DNA of 64,000 nt, taken from contig WLWZ01000001.1 of the NCBI GenBank assembly GCA_012103315.1, positions 558,001 through 622,000 on the forward strand. Direction: 5' to 3'. Below, piece by piece: positions 28,296-38,046 of this stretch. A program made the translations under genes and the position numbers. The notes beneath the pieces are model-generated. The model had not been told where the DNA came from, searched no databases, and was given only the letters and a program-made list of their open reading frames with translations. Numbering within the stretch: position 1 is the stretch's first letter; each line of letters opens with the position of its first letter. This DNA comes from Alphaproteobacteria bacterium (GTDB lineage Bacteria > Pseudomonadota > Alphaproteobacteria > MPNO01 > UBA2964).

Positions 28296-29054
28296 ATGCT
28301 AGAGCTCTACAACACGCCGCATTCAACCTGCAGCCAAAAGGTTCGCATCTGCATGGCAGAGAAAGGATTGGAGTGGACCGATCATCTCATCGATCTCGGA
28401 AAAAAGGATCAGCTTGATCCCGACTATCTTAAACTTAATCCGAATGGCGTGGTGCCGACGCTGGTTAATGACGGCACTGTGATTCTCGATTCCAGCGTGA
28501 TCTGCGAATATATCGATGAGCTATTCCCTGACCCACCGCTTGTGCCATCCGATCCTGCCGTGCGCGCCCGCATGCGGGCCTGGATCCGGTATATGGAAGA
28601 AGTGCCGACGAAGGCTGTGCGCGTGCCGTCCTTTAACATGGCCTTCTTGCCGAGATTTGACGGGCTTGATGATGAACAGTTTCAGGAACGCGAAGCTGGG
28701 CCTCGGCCACTGCGTAAACATTTCTTTGAGACCATGGGGCGTGAAGGCTTCGCCGATGAAGAAGTGCGAGCCTCGATGGAACAGCTTCGGCAAACCTGTG
28801 AACGCATGGATGAGGCGTTAACCGCAGAAGGTCCGTGGCTAATGGGCGAGGCCTATACCCTAGCAGACATCATTGTCGCCCCGTTGATCGACCGCATGGC
28901 AGATTTAGAATATGCGAACTTGTGGTCCGACCTACCAACCGTTGTGGATTGGTATGACAGAATGCGAGCACGGCCTGCCTTTAAAACGGCATTTTATGAA
29001 CGGACGCGGGTGTCGGAATTTCTCGCGCTAACGCCTTTGAAAGCCAACGATTAA
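28296..29054 (+). CDS. glutathione S-transferase family protein
   Basis: 252 aa; MLELYNTPHSTCSQKVRICMAEKGLEW...NPNGVVPTLVNDGTVILDSSVICEYIDELFP; C-terminal GEAYTLADIIVAPLIDRM. Confidence 0.92.
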   Translation: MLELYNTPHSTCSQKVRICMAEKGLEWTDHLIDLGKKDQLDPDYLKLNPNGVVPTLVNDGTVILDSSVICEYIDELFPDPPLVPSDPAVRARMRAWIRYMEEVPTKAVRVPSFNMAFLPRFDGLDDEQFQEREAGPRPLRKHFFETMGREGFADEEVRASMEQLRQTCERMDEALTAEGPWLMGEAYTLADIIVAPLIDRMADLEYANLWSDLPTVVDWYDRMRARPAFKTAFYERTRVSEFLALTPLKAND

Positions 29055-30583
29055 AATCTTGGCGCGTTGGCGTGTTGGGTGTCGTGATAGATGCGATCTA
29101 TCCCGACATCCTCAGCCCAGATTCGGCGATGCGCTTCTTCTAAATACGGTTTCATGCCTTCGACACGGGCTTTGATTTCGGCATAGTCTTTCTGGAATTG
29201 CGGTACGACTTCCATGATCTGTTCGATCAGCGCCTCTTCGTTCATGGTCTGGAGCCGACCATCCTGAAGGACTACCTTGCCGTCGATAATGACAGTTTTT
29301 ACGCCGCGCCCGCCTTCGGTATAGACGACCTGGCGTGTGGCGCTGTTTAGCGGGATGTAGGACGGGTCGGTCAAATCCAGCAGCGTGATATCGGCCTTGG
29401 CACCGACAGCGATTTTCCCTAAATCATCGCGGCGGATAGCATGAGCGCCGCCTGTTGTGGCGGCGGCAAACGCAGCATCCGACTGAGCAGGGCTTGGCGC
29501 GTGATTGCTCACGGCGACCATCAGACAGAACAGCTTCATCGCCTGGAACATGTTCTGGGCATCGCTGCAGGAACAGTTGTCGCAGCCAATACCCAAACTG
29601 ACCCCGGCTTCTTGCAAGCCAAGGATCGGCGGAATGCCACTTTTCAATTTGGTGTTACTCAGCGGGTTGATAACGACGTTGGTACCGGTCTCTCCGAGCA
29701 TTTCGATTTCTTCTGGTAGCAACCAAACGCTATGTGCCAGATTGAGGCGCGGGCCGAGTAGCCCTTCTTCCTTTAGCCGTCGGATGAGCGAGCCACCATG
29801 ATTGGGGTATTCGCGTCGCGCCTGCAGCGCCATGCCCTTGGACTCGTATATATGGGTGAAGATTGGCAGGTCATGCGTTTCGGACAATTCCACAGTTCGC
29901 GCAATCAATTCGCTGGAACAACGTTCAGGTGCTGACGGTCCAAGCGCCCATCCAATACGGTCACTGATTGCGTCGTTGTTGAGATAGGTATCGATAAAAT
30001 GACCGAGTTGGTCGAATTTTTTGTCGGGCTCAGCAGCTGTGGTCAGCTTGTCGTGAAATTCTTCCGGGAAGACCTCTCGCCAGAACGGGATCGTGTCGAT
30101 GCCCTTAATGTCGCCATATTGCAGTCCAACCACCGCACGGATGCCGATCTCCTCATAAGCCTCAATCACCGCTTCAAGGTGCTCCGGATCAAACGGGTAA
30201 AGGGTTACCATGTCCTGCACACAGGTCATGCCGGAGCGCAGACATTCCAAGGCGCCCAAGAGAGTACGTGCCTTGATCTCTTCGCGACTGCGTTTGGGAT
30301 AGGCTGGTGGCAGGGCGAGCAGGCGCCAGGTCTCGAGCGGTGTTTCCTCCATTACCCCTTTGCCGAGCGTGTCATGCGAATGGTAATGCGCGTTAATGAA
30401 ACCAGGAATGACGAGGCGGTCGGTGGCATCAATGATTTGTGCGCCTGCGGGGGCGGGCAAAGCAACGCCAATGTCGGTGATGTTTTGATCTTCAATCAGG
30501 ACATCTTGAACCGCTGGAACATGTGGATCCGCATCGGGTGTCATCACCCGACCGCCTTTGATCACTATTGCTGTATCACTCAC
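29051..30583 (-). CDS. amidohydrolase family protein (TRZ/ATZ/SsnA-type)
   Basis: 510 aa; RLVIPGFINAHYHSHDTLGKG, GIGCDNCSCSDAQNMFQAMKL, KIAVGAKADITLLDL. Confidence 0.9.
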   Translation of the reverse strand: MSDTAIVIKGGRVMTPDADPHVPAVQDVLIEDQNITDIGVALPAPAGAQIIDATDRLVIPGFINAHYHSHDTLGKGVMEETPLETWRLLALPPAYPKRSREEIKARTLLGALECLRSGMTCVQDMVTLYPFDPEHLEAVIEAYEEIGIRAVVGLQYGDIKGIDTIPFWREVFPEEFHDKLTTAAEPDKKFDQLGHFIDTYLNNDAISDRIGWALGPSAPERCSSELIARTVELSETHDLPIFTHIYESKGMALQARREYPNHGGSLIRRLKEEGLLGPRLNLAHSVWLLPEEIEMLGETGTNVVINPLSNTKLKSGIPPILGLQEAGVSLGIGCDNCSCSDAQNMFQAMKLFCLMVAVSNHAPSPAQSDAAFAAATTGGAHAIRRDDLGKIAVGAKADITLLDLTDPSYIPLNSATRQVVYTEGGRGVKTVIIDGKVVLQDGRLQTMNEEALIEQIMEVVPQFQKDYAEIKARVEGMKPYLEEAHRRIWAEDVGIDRIYHDTQHANAPRF

Positions 30584-30597
30584 CGCGCTCTCCTGTT

Positions 30598-31596
30598 TTA
30601 GCTATGGGCGCAGCCACAATTCTCCAGATGGAAGATGCGTTCTGCAACATCGCCGAGGATGCTTTGCTTGTCGCTGTCGGAAAGTTGGGTCGCTTCGATG
30701 ATTTTACGTGGTTCTAAGTCGCCAAAGGCAAATGGATAGTCTGATCCCATCATCACCTTTTCTGCCCCGAATGTTCCGCAAACGAATTCGAGTGTTCTGA
30801 CGTCATTGACGACCGTGTCGTAGTAGCAGGCATCCAGGCTGGCACGCGGATTGCCGAAGTTAGGGTTATGATCATGGTTCATTTGCAGCCGACCAAGCAG
30901 GAATGGAAGACCACCACCGCCATGGCTAAGAATGAAATTCATGCCGGTATATTTTTGCATATGGCCGGAAAAGATCAAACGAGACATGGCGGAAATCGTG
31001 TCGATTCCCCGTCCGACGGTGTTGGCGAGCCCATAATCAGCCAGTCTCGGATCACCACAGCCGAACATCGGATGCAGATAGATCGCGGCTTTACGATCCG
31101 AGGCTAATTCCCAAAATGGGTCGAGGTCGGGATCGTCGAGATTGCCTTCGCCGCCCTTTGGCTGCGTACCAATCATCGCTCCGTGAAACCCGGCATCGAG
31201 CGCTTGTTCGAGTACTTCGGCGGCCATTTTGCCGTTCTGTAAGGGTACGCTGCAGAGCGGCGCGAAGCGGTCGGATTCTGAGCAGGCTTTCATTAAATGC
31301 TCGTTGATGAACTGGCTCCAGTGCTTGCCTTCCTCGTCCGGAATTTCATAGCCGAAACTATCGAGCCAGCCACCGCATACCATGACATCGATTTTCTGAT
31401 CATCCATCCATTGCAGTCTGGTATCGCCTTGACGCAGTCCGGGGAGAATAGGCCGGGTGAGCGGGCCACCATTAAAGCCGAGCTTCCAGACATTTTCTTC
31501 ATTCAGGCAATCGATATTGGGAAAATCCGAACTGCGATTGTTCAGATCATCCAGCATCGCCTGGGGTAGATAATGGGCATGCGTGTCGACGATCAT
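30598..31596 (-). CDS. amidohydrolase family protein (ACMSD-like decarboxylase/hydrolase fold)
   Basis: 332 aa; MIVDTHAHYLPQAML...FILSHGGGGLPFLLGR...VMMGSDYPFAFGDLEP. Confidence 0.9.
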   Translation of the reverse strand: MIVDTHAHYLPQAMLDDLNNRSSDFPNIDCLNEENVWKLGFNGGPLTRPILPGLRQGDTRLQWMDDQKIDVMVCGGWLDSFGYEIPDEEGKHWSQFINEHLMKACSESDRFAPLCSVPLQNGKMAAEVLEQALDAGFHGAMIGTQPKGGEGNLDDPDLDPFWELASDRKAAIYLHPMFGCGDPRLADYGLANTVGRGIDTISAMSRLIFSGHMQKYTGMNFILSHGGGGLPFLLGRLQMNHDHNPNFGNPRASLDACYYDTVVNDVRTLEFVCGTFGAEKVMMGSDYPFAFGDLEPRKIIEATQLSDSDKQSILGDVAERIFHLENCGCAHS

Positions 31597-31605
31597 ATTG
31601 AACCT

Positions 31606-32328
31606 CTATTTTTTCATGTCAGCCGCAGTATTGACCATTGAGTGCAGGGCGCGGGCGTAATCGATGGCGCCGAGCTCGTCCATTTTCGGCGCGACGTGGA
31701 GATATTCTTTCAGCCCAAGAATGGCAGGTCGCGGACGGCTCAGAAGGGTCTCGCAGAACTGGTCAACTTCAGCATCGAGTTTGTCCGCATCGACAACCTG
31801 GCTGATGAAACCATAGTTAAGCGCACGGTCTGCATCGATAAACTGTGTCGTATAGGTCATCCACATGATGGCGTTGCGATTGATCCGGTCATAGAGCGCT
31901 GACATGACCATGGTTGGCATGACGTTGTGTGCGATCTCAGGGATATTGAAGGTAGCCGTATTGCTGGCGAACGATACGTCGCACAGCGATGCAACGGCGG
32001 TGCCAAATTCCATACAACGACCTTCAATGACACCAACAATCGGCACCTTTGCATTGCGGATTGCTTTGTAGCAATTGAAGATCGAGTCGTATTCGGCGCG
32101 GCGGCTATAGGCTTCCGGGTCAGGCTTTCCAGCATCAGCATTGCGGGCGCGACCGGTGCAGAAGTCGTCCCCTGCACTACGGAGCAGGACCATATCTGAT
32201 GTCTCATGAGCGGACAGCATGGCAGCTGAAAGCTCTGCCGCCATTGCATCAGAGCACGCACCGTCTTCCCGATTGAACTTTGCTTCTAGAATGCGACCGT
32301 TTTGATTGATCAGCAGCTCATCACTCAT
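31606..32328 (-). CDS. enoyl-CoA hydratase/isomerase family protein
   Basis: 240 aa; LLRSAGDDFCTGRARNADAGKP..., VPIVGVIEGRCMEFGTAVASLCDVSFASNTATFNIPEIAHNVMP crotonase pattern. Confidence 0.85.
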   Translation of the reverse strand: MSDELLINQNGRILEAKFNREDGACSDAMAAELSAAMLSAHETSDMVLLRSAGDDFCTGRARNADAGKPDPEAYSRRAEYDSIFNCYKAIRNAKVPIVGVIEGRCMEFGTAVASLCDVSFASNTATFNIPEIAHNVMPTMVMSALYDRINRNAIMWMTYTTQFIDADRALNYGFISQVVDADKLDAEVDQFCETLLSRPRPAILGLKEYLHVAPKMDELGAIDYARALHSMVNTAADMKK

Positions 32329-32362
32329 GTCTTTTCTCCCAAAGATTATTAGACGATGTTGT

Positions 32363-34762
32363 CTATTCGGTTTGCCCGTTAATCAGGGCCTCAATATCAC
32401 GAACCCGCATCGGCAGGGTTTCGATGGATTTTCCAAGCGGTGCAAGCGCGTCATTCACAGCACTCGCGATCGCAGCAGGCGCGCCAAGGTAACCGGATTC
32501 ACCCGATCCCTTCTGACCAAACGTCGTTAGAGGCGATGGGGTGTAATGTTTGATCATCTCGACATGCGGAATTTCGTGCGATGACGGCAGCAGATAATCC
32601 ATAAAGGACCCGGATAAATGCTGGCCGCCTTCATCATATTCAAATTTTTCATAGAGCGCGGCGCCAATGCCATGCGCAATACCACCAAAGGTCATGCCGC
32701 GCACGATGTCGGGATTTAACACGGTGCCGCAATCATGGCCCATGTGATAATCGAGGATTTCGACCTGACCTGTTTCCGGGTCAACGGAGATCAGCGGAAT
32801 ATGGGCTTCAAACGCGTAGCATGGATACATCTGCACCGTGCCGTCTTCAGCAGGCAACGCGCCGCCGGTGGGAACCTCCCATGTGTGCTGCGCTTGCAGG
32901 CCGGGTTCTGATCCCAAGGGCATCTTGTGATATTGCCGATGCGCTATATCGATCAGTAGATTCCAGTTCATGACTTTTTCGGGGTCGCCATCGACGGAGA
33001 TATCGCCGCCGTCATAAATTAATCTATCGACTGGCAGCTGGAAGTTATGAGCGGCAATTTCTAATAGCTGCTTTTTAATTTTCTCTGCGGCACCTGCGGC
33101 TGCACCACCGAGCATGATCGCCATGCGGCTTCCAACTGGACTGTTGGAGGGTAGAGCGCCGAGCGATTCCGCGTGAACGCCCCGAATTGTATCCGGATCC
33201 CGTTCCAGCACCTCACCGATCACGGCGGAGAGCAATGTTTCGTGGCCTTGCCCCGATGTTGATGTTCCCATGAGTGCTGTTATGGACCCCAGCATGTCGA
33301 CCTTGATCAGGCAGGATTCCATCCAGGTCGTGGTGTCGTTCTTGGGATTAAAGAACGGCTCAAACGATGAGTTTCCACCGGACGGCTCGAGACAGGTTGA
33401 TATGCCGATGCCCGCTAGCTTGCCTGTCGCCCGGATCGCGTCGCGCTTGGCAATTAGGTCCTGCCAGCCAGCGGAGTCTTGCAGCTTGTCGAGGACAGTA
33501 TGGTAGTCACCACTGTCATATTCTGAACCCGACGGAATACGGTATGGGAACTCGTCAGCCCGGATCAAGTTACGACGGCGTACTTCATCGCGGTCCAACC
33601 CAAGTTTGAGGGCAACCTTGTCGACCATCGCCTCGATGGCAAAATTTGTTGGCGCTTGTCCAAAGCCACGCACGGCTTCCTGGCTGGTCTTATTAGTAGT
33701 GACAGAAATCGCGTTATAGGACGCGCTCTTGATTCGGTATGGCCCAACGATGGCGCTTACCGGTTTGCCGAGTTGCAACGGCGCGCGACCCGGATAACAC
33801 CCGGCATCGTCTGTCGCCTTGATCTTGAGAGAATGCATGATGCCGTCATCATCAAAGGCAACCTCCATATCGAAAATACGGTCGGGGCCATGCATTTCGC
33901 CACCAGACATATTCTCCAACCGGTCTTCGTTGAACCTGACCGGTGCGCGGAGTTTGCGGGTTAGATAGCTGACAATTACCGTCTGTCGAATGCCGCGCTT
34001 GAGCCCATAGGATCCGCCGACATCGACATCAAAATGCACGTTGATTGCATTCACCGGCAGGCTCAGCGCGCGGGCAATCTGCTCGGGATATTTTGGCATC
34101 TGGATCGAAGCCCAGACATCCAGCATCTCTTTGCCTTCATCACATTTGGCGGTGACCACAAACGTTTCAATCGGGATCGTCGAGCAGCGACTCCAACGCG
34201 CGCGAAAAGCAAGGTTATGGGGTGCGGCTTCGAAGTCGTCGTCGACATCACCCCACACCCATGTTTTATCACACAGAATGTTGCTGCCATGTTGCGGGTG
34301 GACCAAAGGCGCATCCGCGTTCATGGCTTCTTCGGGGTCGATCACAAAATCAATCGGATTGTAATCCACTTCAACCAGCTCGACGGCGTCTTCTGCGATA
34401 TGACGCGATTCTGCGACGACGGCGGCAACCCATTCACCGGCATAGCGAGCACGTTCATGCGCCAGCGGGATACGTTTCACATTCGGAAGGTCTAGGCCCG
34501 AAAGCAACGGATTGATATTCTCGAATAGCTCTGCGCCCGTCAGCACATAGCGCACGCCCGGTAGAGCGAGAGCAGCTTCAGCATTGATGCCTTTGATTTC
34601 GGCGCAGGCATAGGGGCTGGTGACCATCGCGACATGGAGCATGCCGGGGAGATTGTAGTCAGCAGCGAAATTACCGCGCCCGGTGATAAAACGGCGGTCT
34701 TCCGTGACGCGGCGCTTTTTGGTGATATAGCGGTATTCCTGAGATGCGGTGGTATCAGGCAT
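32363..34762 (-). CDS. xanthine dehydrogenase-family molybdopterin-binding (large) subunit
   Basis: Start placed at MPDTTASQEYRYITKKRRVTEDRRFITGRGNFAADYNLPGMLHVAMVTSPYA; C-terminal GQKGSGESGYLGAPAAIASAVNDAL with the conserved Glu. Confidence 0.94.
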   Translation of the reverse strand: MPDTTASQEYRYITKKRRVTEDRRFITGRGNFAADYNLPGMLHVAMVTSPYACAEIKGINAEAALALPGVRYVLTGAELFENINPLLSGLDLPNVKRIPLAHERARYAGEWVAAVVAESRHIAEDAVELVEVDYNPIDFVIDPEEAMNADAPLVHPQHGSNILCDKTWVWGDVDDDFEAAPHNLAFRARWSRCSTIPIETFVVTAKCDEGKEMLDVWASIQMPKYPEQIARALSLPVNAINVHFDVDVGGSYGLKRGIRQTVIVSYLTRKLRAPVRFNEDRLENMSGGEMHGPDRIFDMEVAFDDDGIMHSLKIKATDDAGCYPGRAPLQLGKPVSAIVGPYRIKSASYNAISVTTNKTSQEAVRGFGQAPTNFAIEAMVDKVALKLGLDRDEVRRRNLIRADEFPYRIPSGSEYDSGDYHTVLDKLQDSAGWQDLIAKRDAIRATGKLAGIGISTCLEPSGGNSSFEPFFNPKNDTTTWMESCLIKVDMLGSITALMGTSTSGQGHETLLSAVIGEVLERDPDTIRGVHAESLGALPSNSPVGSRMAIMLGGAAAGAAEKIKKQLLEIAAHNFQLPVDRLIYDGGDISVDGDPEKVMNWNLLIDIAHRQYHKMPLGSEPGLQAQHTWEVPTGGALPAEDGTVQMYPCYAFEAHIPLISVDPETGQVEILDYHMGHDCGTVLNPDIVRGMTFGGIAHGIGAALYEKFEYDEGGQHLSGSFMDYLLPSSHEIPHVEMIKHYTPSPLTTFGQKGSGESGYLGAPAAIASAVNDALAPLGKSIETLPMRVRDIEALINGQTE

Positions 34763-35244
34763 TATGACGCCTCCCGCAATTTCTTGGCTGTCATTTGAAC
34801 AGCCTCGACGATCTGTTGGTAACCTGTACAGCGGCAAAGATTGCCACCGATTGCTTCGCGAATCTCGTCTTCGTTGGGGTCAGGATTGTCCTGAAGCAGA
34901 GTATGCGTCGCGATCAACATCCCAGGGGTGCAGTAGCCACATTGCATGGCGTGGTTTTCCCAGAACGCATCCTGTAATGGGCTAAGCTCTCCTTCGGGGC
35001 CTTCGAGCCCCTCGACGGTCGTCATCTCGTGCCCATCTGCCATGACGGCGTACATGAGGCAGGACCGCACTGGCTTGCCATCGAGAACGATTGAGCAGGC
35101 TCCACACACACCGTGTTCGCAGCCAATATGAGTTCCGGTCTGCCCGAGTACATCGCGCAGAAAATCCACCAGGGTTAACCGGGCCTCAGCATAGCCGGAC
35201 ATTTCTCGGCCATTTACCGTGAGGGTGATTTTATGTTCGCTCAT
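34762..35244 (-). CDS. (2Fe-2S)-binding small subunit of molybdenum hydroxylase
   Basis: 160 aa; CEHGVCGACSIVLDGKPVRSC and CGYCTPGMLIATHTLL...GGNLCRCTGYQQIVEA. Confidence 0.96.
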   Translation of the reverse strand: MSEHKITLTVNGREMSGYAEARLTLVDFLRDVLGQTGTHIGCEHGVCGACSIVLDGKPVRSCLMYAVMADGHEMTTVEGLEGPEGELSPLQDAFWENHAMQCGYCTPGMLIATHTLLQDNPDPNEDEIREAIGGNLCRCTGYQQIVEAVQMTAKKLREAS

Positions 35245-36122
35245 ACCAACTCGCCTTTAGCTCGGTCCCTAGCATCGGAAATTGCACGCCGTGCCATGAC
35301 TTTGGCGACACGGCCACGATAGGCTGCATCGGCGTGGACGTCTGATTGAGGATCGATCAAATCGTCGATGTTGGCGCAGGCAGTCTTGATCGCATCATCA
35401 TTAAGATCACTACCCATCAGGGTTTCTTCAACAATGGACAGCCGCAAGGCTGCGGGCGAAGCGCCACAGATTGCGACGGATAATCTTTGGCAATTGCCGT
35501 TGCTGTCGAGCGTTGTCTGAGCGGCCGCAGCCGCCAACGCGAAATCACTATCGCGAATGCTGACCTCATGGAATCCGAAGCCGGTATTCGCGGCGGGCCA
35601 GATGGGGAAGCGCACTGCGGTCAAGCATTCATCGGGTGCAAGGGTTGTTGCCATGGCAGATTCGAAGAAGTCACCGGCGGCGATTGTTCGCTCCCCGCGC
35701 GTACTCTGAGCAATAATCGTTGCATCGAGCGTTTGTGCAATTAATGGAATTTCAGCCGAAGGGTCAGCATTGACGAGACTGCCACCAACCGTGCCGCGAT
35801 TTCGGGTTTGTGTATGTCCGACATGCGATAAAGCGTCCGCCAATATTGGAAGCCGTTCTTTTACAACGTCGGAGGCAAGCGTGTCGGCCTGACGCGTTCG
35901 TGCTTTTATAACCAGATTATCGCCATTAACCGAGATACCTGTAAGGTCATCGACTTCGTTGATATCGATGAGGAGCGTCGGACGGGCAAGGCGCATCGCC
36001 ATTAGCGGGATCAAGGTTTGGCCGCCAGCAATAATGCGAGCATCCTCGCCGCCATCGGCGAGTGCCTGACAAGCCTCGTCTATTGAGGAGACCCGAACAT
36101 AATCGAATGGCGCAGCTTTCAT
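35241..36122 (-). CDS. FAD-binding medium subunit of molybdenum hydroxylase
   Basis: 293 aa; ARIIAGGQTLIPLMAMRLARPTLLIDI, GHTQTRNRGTVGGSLVNADPSAEIPL. Confidence 0.94.
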   Translation of the reverse strand: MKAAPFDYVRVSSIDEACQALADGGEDARIIAGGQTLIPLMAMRLARPTLLIDINEVDDLTGISVNGDNLVIKARTRQADTLASDVVKERLPILADALSHVGHTQTRNRGTVGGSLVNADPSAEIPLIAQTLDATIIAQSTRGERTIAAGDFFESAMATTLAPDECLTAVRFPIWPAANTGFGFHEVSIRDSDFALAAAAAQTTLDSNGNCQRLSVAICGASPAALRLSIVEETLMGSDLNDDAIKTACANIDDLIDPQSDVHADAAYRGRVAKVMARRAISDARDRAKGELV

Positions 36123-36252
36123 GGAGTCATCTAGTCTTTCATCGTCAGCGTCGCGATTTGATGCATGGATATGGAGCGGCTAGGGGGTTGTCAATACGCC
36201 GCCGTATGGTATGGCACGTTAACTGGAAAATTTGCCGCAAGAGTACCCTAAA

Positions 36253-37908
36253 ATGAGCAGCCCTAAACGAGACTATCGTGACCTTCATGACCACATCAAA
36301 GCGCTCGACGAGGCGGGACTTTTGGTAACGGTCGATGACCCAGTCGACAAGGATGCAGAAATGCACGCGCTGGTACGATGGCAGTTTGTTGGGGGTCTCA
36401 AGGAAAGTGAACGAAAGGCCTTCCTATTTACGAATGTCGTTAACGCCAAAGGGCGCAAATACGATCTGCCTATCGTTGTTGGCGCTCTGGCTGCTAATCA
36501 GGATATTTACAGTGTCGGTATGCAGGCACCGGTGGATGAGATCGGCGCTAAGTGGGACGATGCAATTGGCAACCCTGTTGATCCGGTCATCGTGGACGAC
36601 GCGCCTTGTCATGACGTGATCGTCGAAGGTGACGGTCTACTGGGTGAAGGAAACGGTATTGATTCATTACCAATCCCTGTATCGACCCCCGGTTTCGATG
36701 CGGCCCCAACACTGACCTCTACGAATGTTGTCACATGTGACCCTGAAACCGGTGTCCAGAATATGGGCACCTACCGCGCGGCTCTCAAAGCCCCTGACCG
36801 GATGGTCGTCCGGATGGCAACGCGGGTTGGCGGTGCGGGCGGCTATGCACATTACAAAAAGCATCAGGCGCGCGGCGATAAAAAAATGCCAGTGGCCATC
36901 GTTCTGGGTTGTCCTCCGGTCGTTGCTTTTATGGGACCGCAGAAACTACCGTTAGATATGGACGAGGTTGGTGTTGCCGGTGGTCTCGCTGGCGCTCCTA
37001 TTAATATGGTGAAGGCACGAACCGTTGATTTATTGGTGCCAGCAGAAGCCGAACTGGTGATCGAGGGGATTATTGATACGGAAATGGTTGAGCCTGAGGG
37101 GCCGTTTGGTGAAAGCCATGGCCATGTCGCGCTCGAAGAATTCAATATGCCGATGCAGGTGACAGCGATCACCCATCGTAAGGATGCGGTGCTGACTTCC
37201 TATATAAGTCAGGCAGCACCCTCTGAATCGAGCGTTATTAAGCGCGTCGCTTATGAGCCGCTGTTTCTTGCTCATTTGCGTGATGCGCTCGGAATTAAGG
37301 GTGTTAGGAAAGTCTCCCTTCATGAGCCCCTAACCGGTTTGCTGCGTGTGACAATTATTACGGTCGACAAAGACACGCCAAAAACAGAAATTTGGCGCGC
37401 ACTTTATGGTTCAGCCTACTTCAAAGGTGATTGCAGCAAGGTATGCATTGCCGTCAATGAGGATATAGATCCTGACAACGCAGATGCTTTGCTCTGGGCG
37501 ATTGCCTATCGCCTTAACCCGGTTGATGACGTGCTAACCTTGGCGCATCGTGGGCAAGGTCATGGTCCCAAGCGCGAACACACTGGTGAGGAAGACTCTA
37601 CGTTGTTAATTGATGCGACAATGAAAAGTGATATGCCGCCAGTGGCTTTGCCGACCCAGGAATATATGGAGCGTGGTCTCAAGCTCTGGAATAAGCTTGG
37701 CCTGCCGGCAGTTCGTCCGACACCACCATGGTTTGGGTATTCGCTTGGCGACTGGACCCAGGACTGGGCAGATGCTGCCACGCGTGCAGCGGCTGGTGAT
37801 TATCTTGAGAATGGTGCTCGGACCTTGCAACGCCAGCAAAAAGGCTTGGTGCCGGAGACGTCAGTTCGTGATGCGGAAGATGGCTGGGACGAGAAGGAAA
37901 CCTTCTAG
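36253..37908 (+). CDS. UbiD family decarboxylase (copy 3)
   Basis: ATG at 36253 preferred over the track start at 36232; MGTYRAALKAPDRMVVRM...PEGPFGESHGHVALEEF...CIAVNEDIDPDNADALLWAIAYRLNP. Confidence 0.92.
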   Translation: MSSPKRDYRDLHDHIKALDEAGLLVTVDDPVDKDAEMHALVRWQFVGGLKESERKAFLFTNVVNAKGRKYDLPIVVGALAANQDIYSVGMQAPVDEIGAKWDDAIGNPVDPVIVDDAPCHDVIVEGDGLLGEGNGIDSLPIPVSTPGFDAAPTLTSTNVVTCDPETGVQNMGTYRAALKAPDRMVVRMATRVGGAGGYAHYKKHQARGDKKMPVAIVLGCPPVVAFMGPQKLPLDMDEVGVAGGLAGAPINMVKARTVDLLVPAEAELVIEGIIDTEMVEPEGPFGESHGHVALEEFNMPMQVTAITHRKDAVLTSYISQAAPSESSVIKRVAYEPLFLAHLRDALGIKGVRKVSLHEPLTGLLRVTIITVDKDTPKTEIWRALYGSAYFKGDCSKVCIAVNEDIDPDNADALLWAIAYRLNPVDDVLTLAHRGQGHGPKREHTGEEDSTLLIDATMKSDMPPVALPTQEYMERGLKLWNKLGLPAVRPTPPWFGYSLGDWTQDWADAATRAAAGDYLENGARTLQRQQKGLVPETSVRDAEDGWDEKETF

Positions 37909-37940
37909 AAAGTGAAGCTTCAATATGGAAAGTAACTGAA

Positions 37941-37969
37941 TTGACATTGCGCGACGGCACGGCAACAAT
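37941..37969 (+). promoter_or_regulatory. sigma70-like promoter candidate upstream of the TRAP operon
   Basis: ttgaca (37941-37946), 17-nt spacer, aacaat (37964-37969). Confidence 0.4.
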
Positions 37970-38046
37970 CGCACGCTTTTTGCGTTTATCAGATTTGGGC
38001 GGCAAAGGCGTCGCCGAATGCAAAGTAATGAACAGGGAGAATTTTA

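Noticed and set aside
29999-30601. 200 aa plus-strand ORF
   Set aside because: Antisense to the TRZ/ATZ amidohydrolase; no family similarity recognised.
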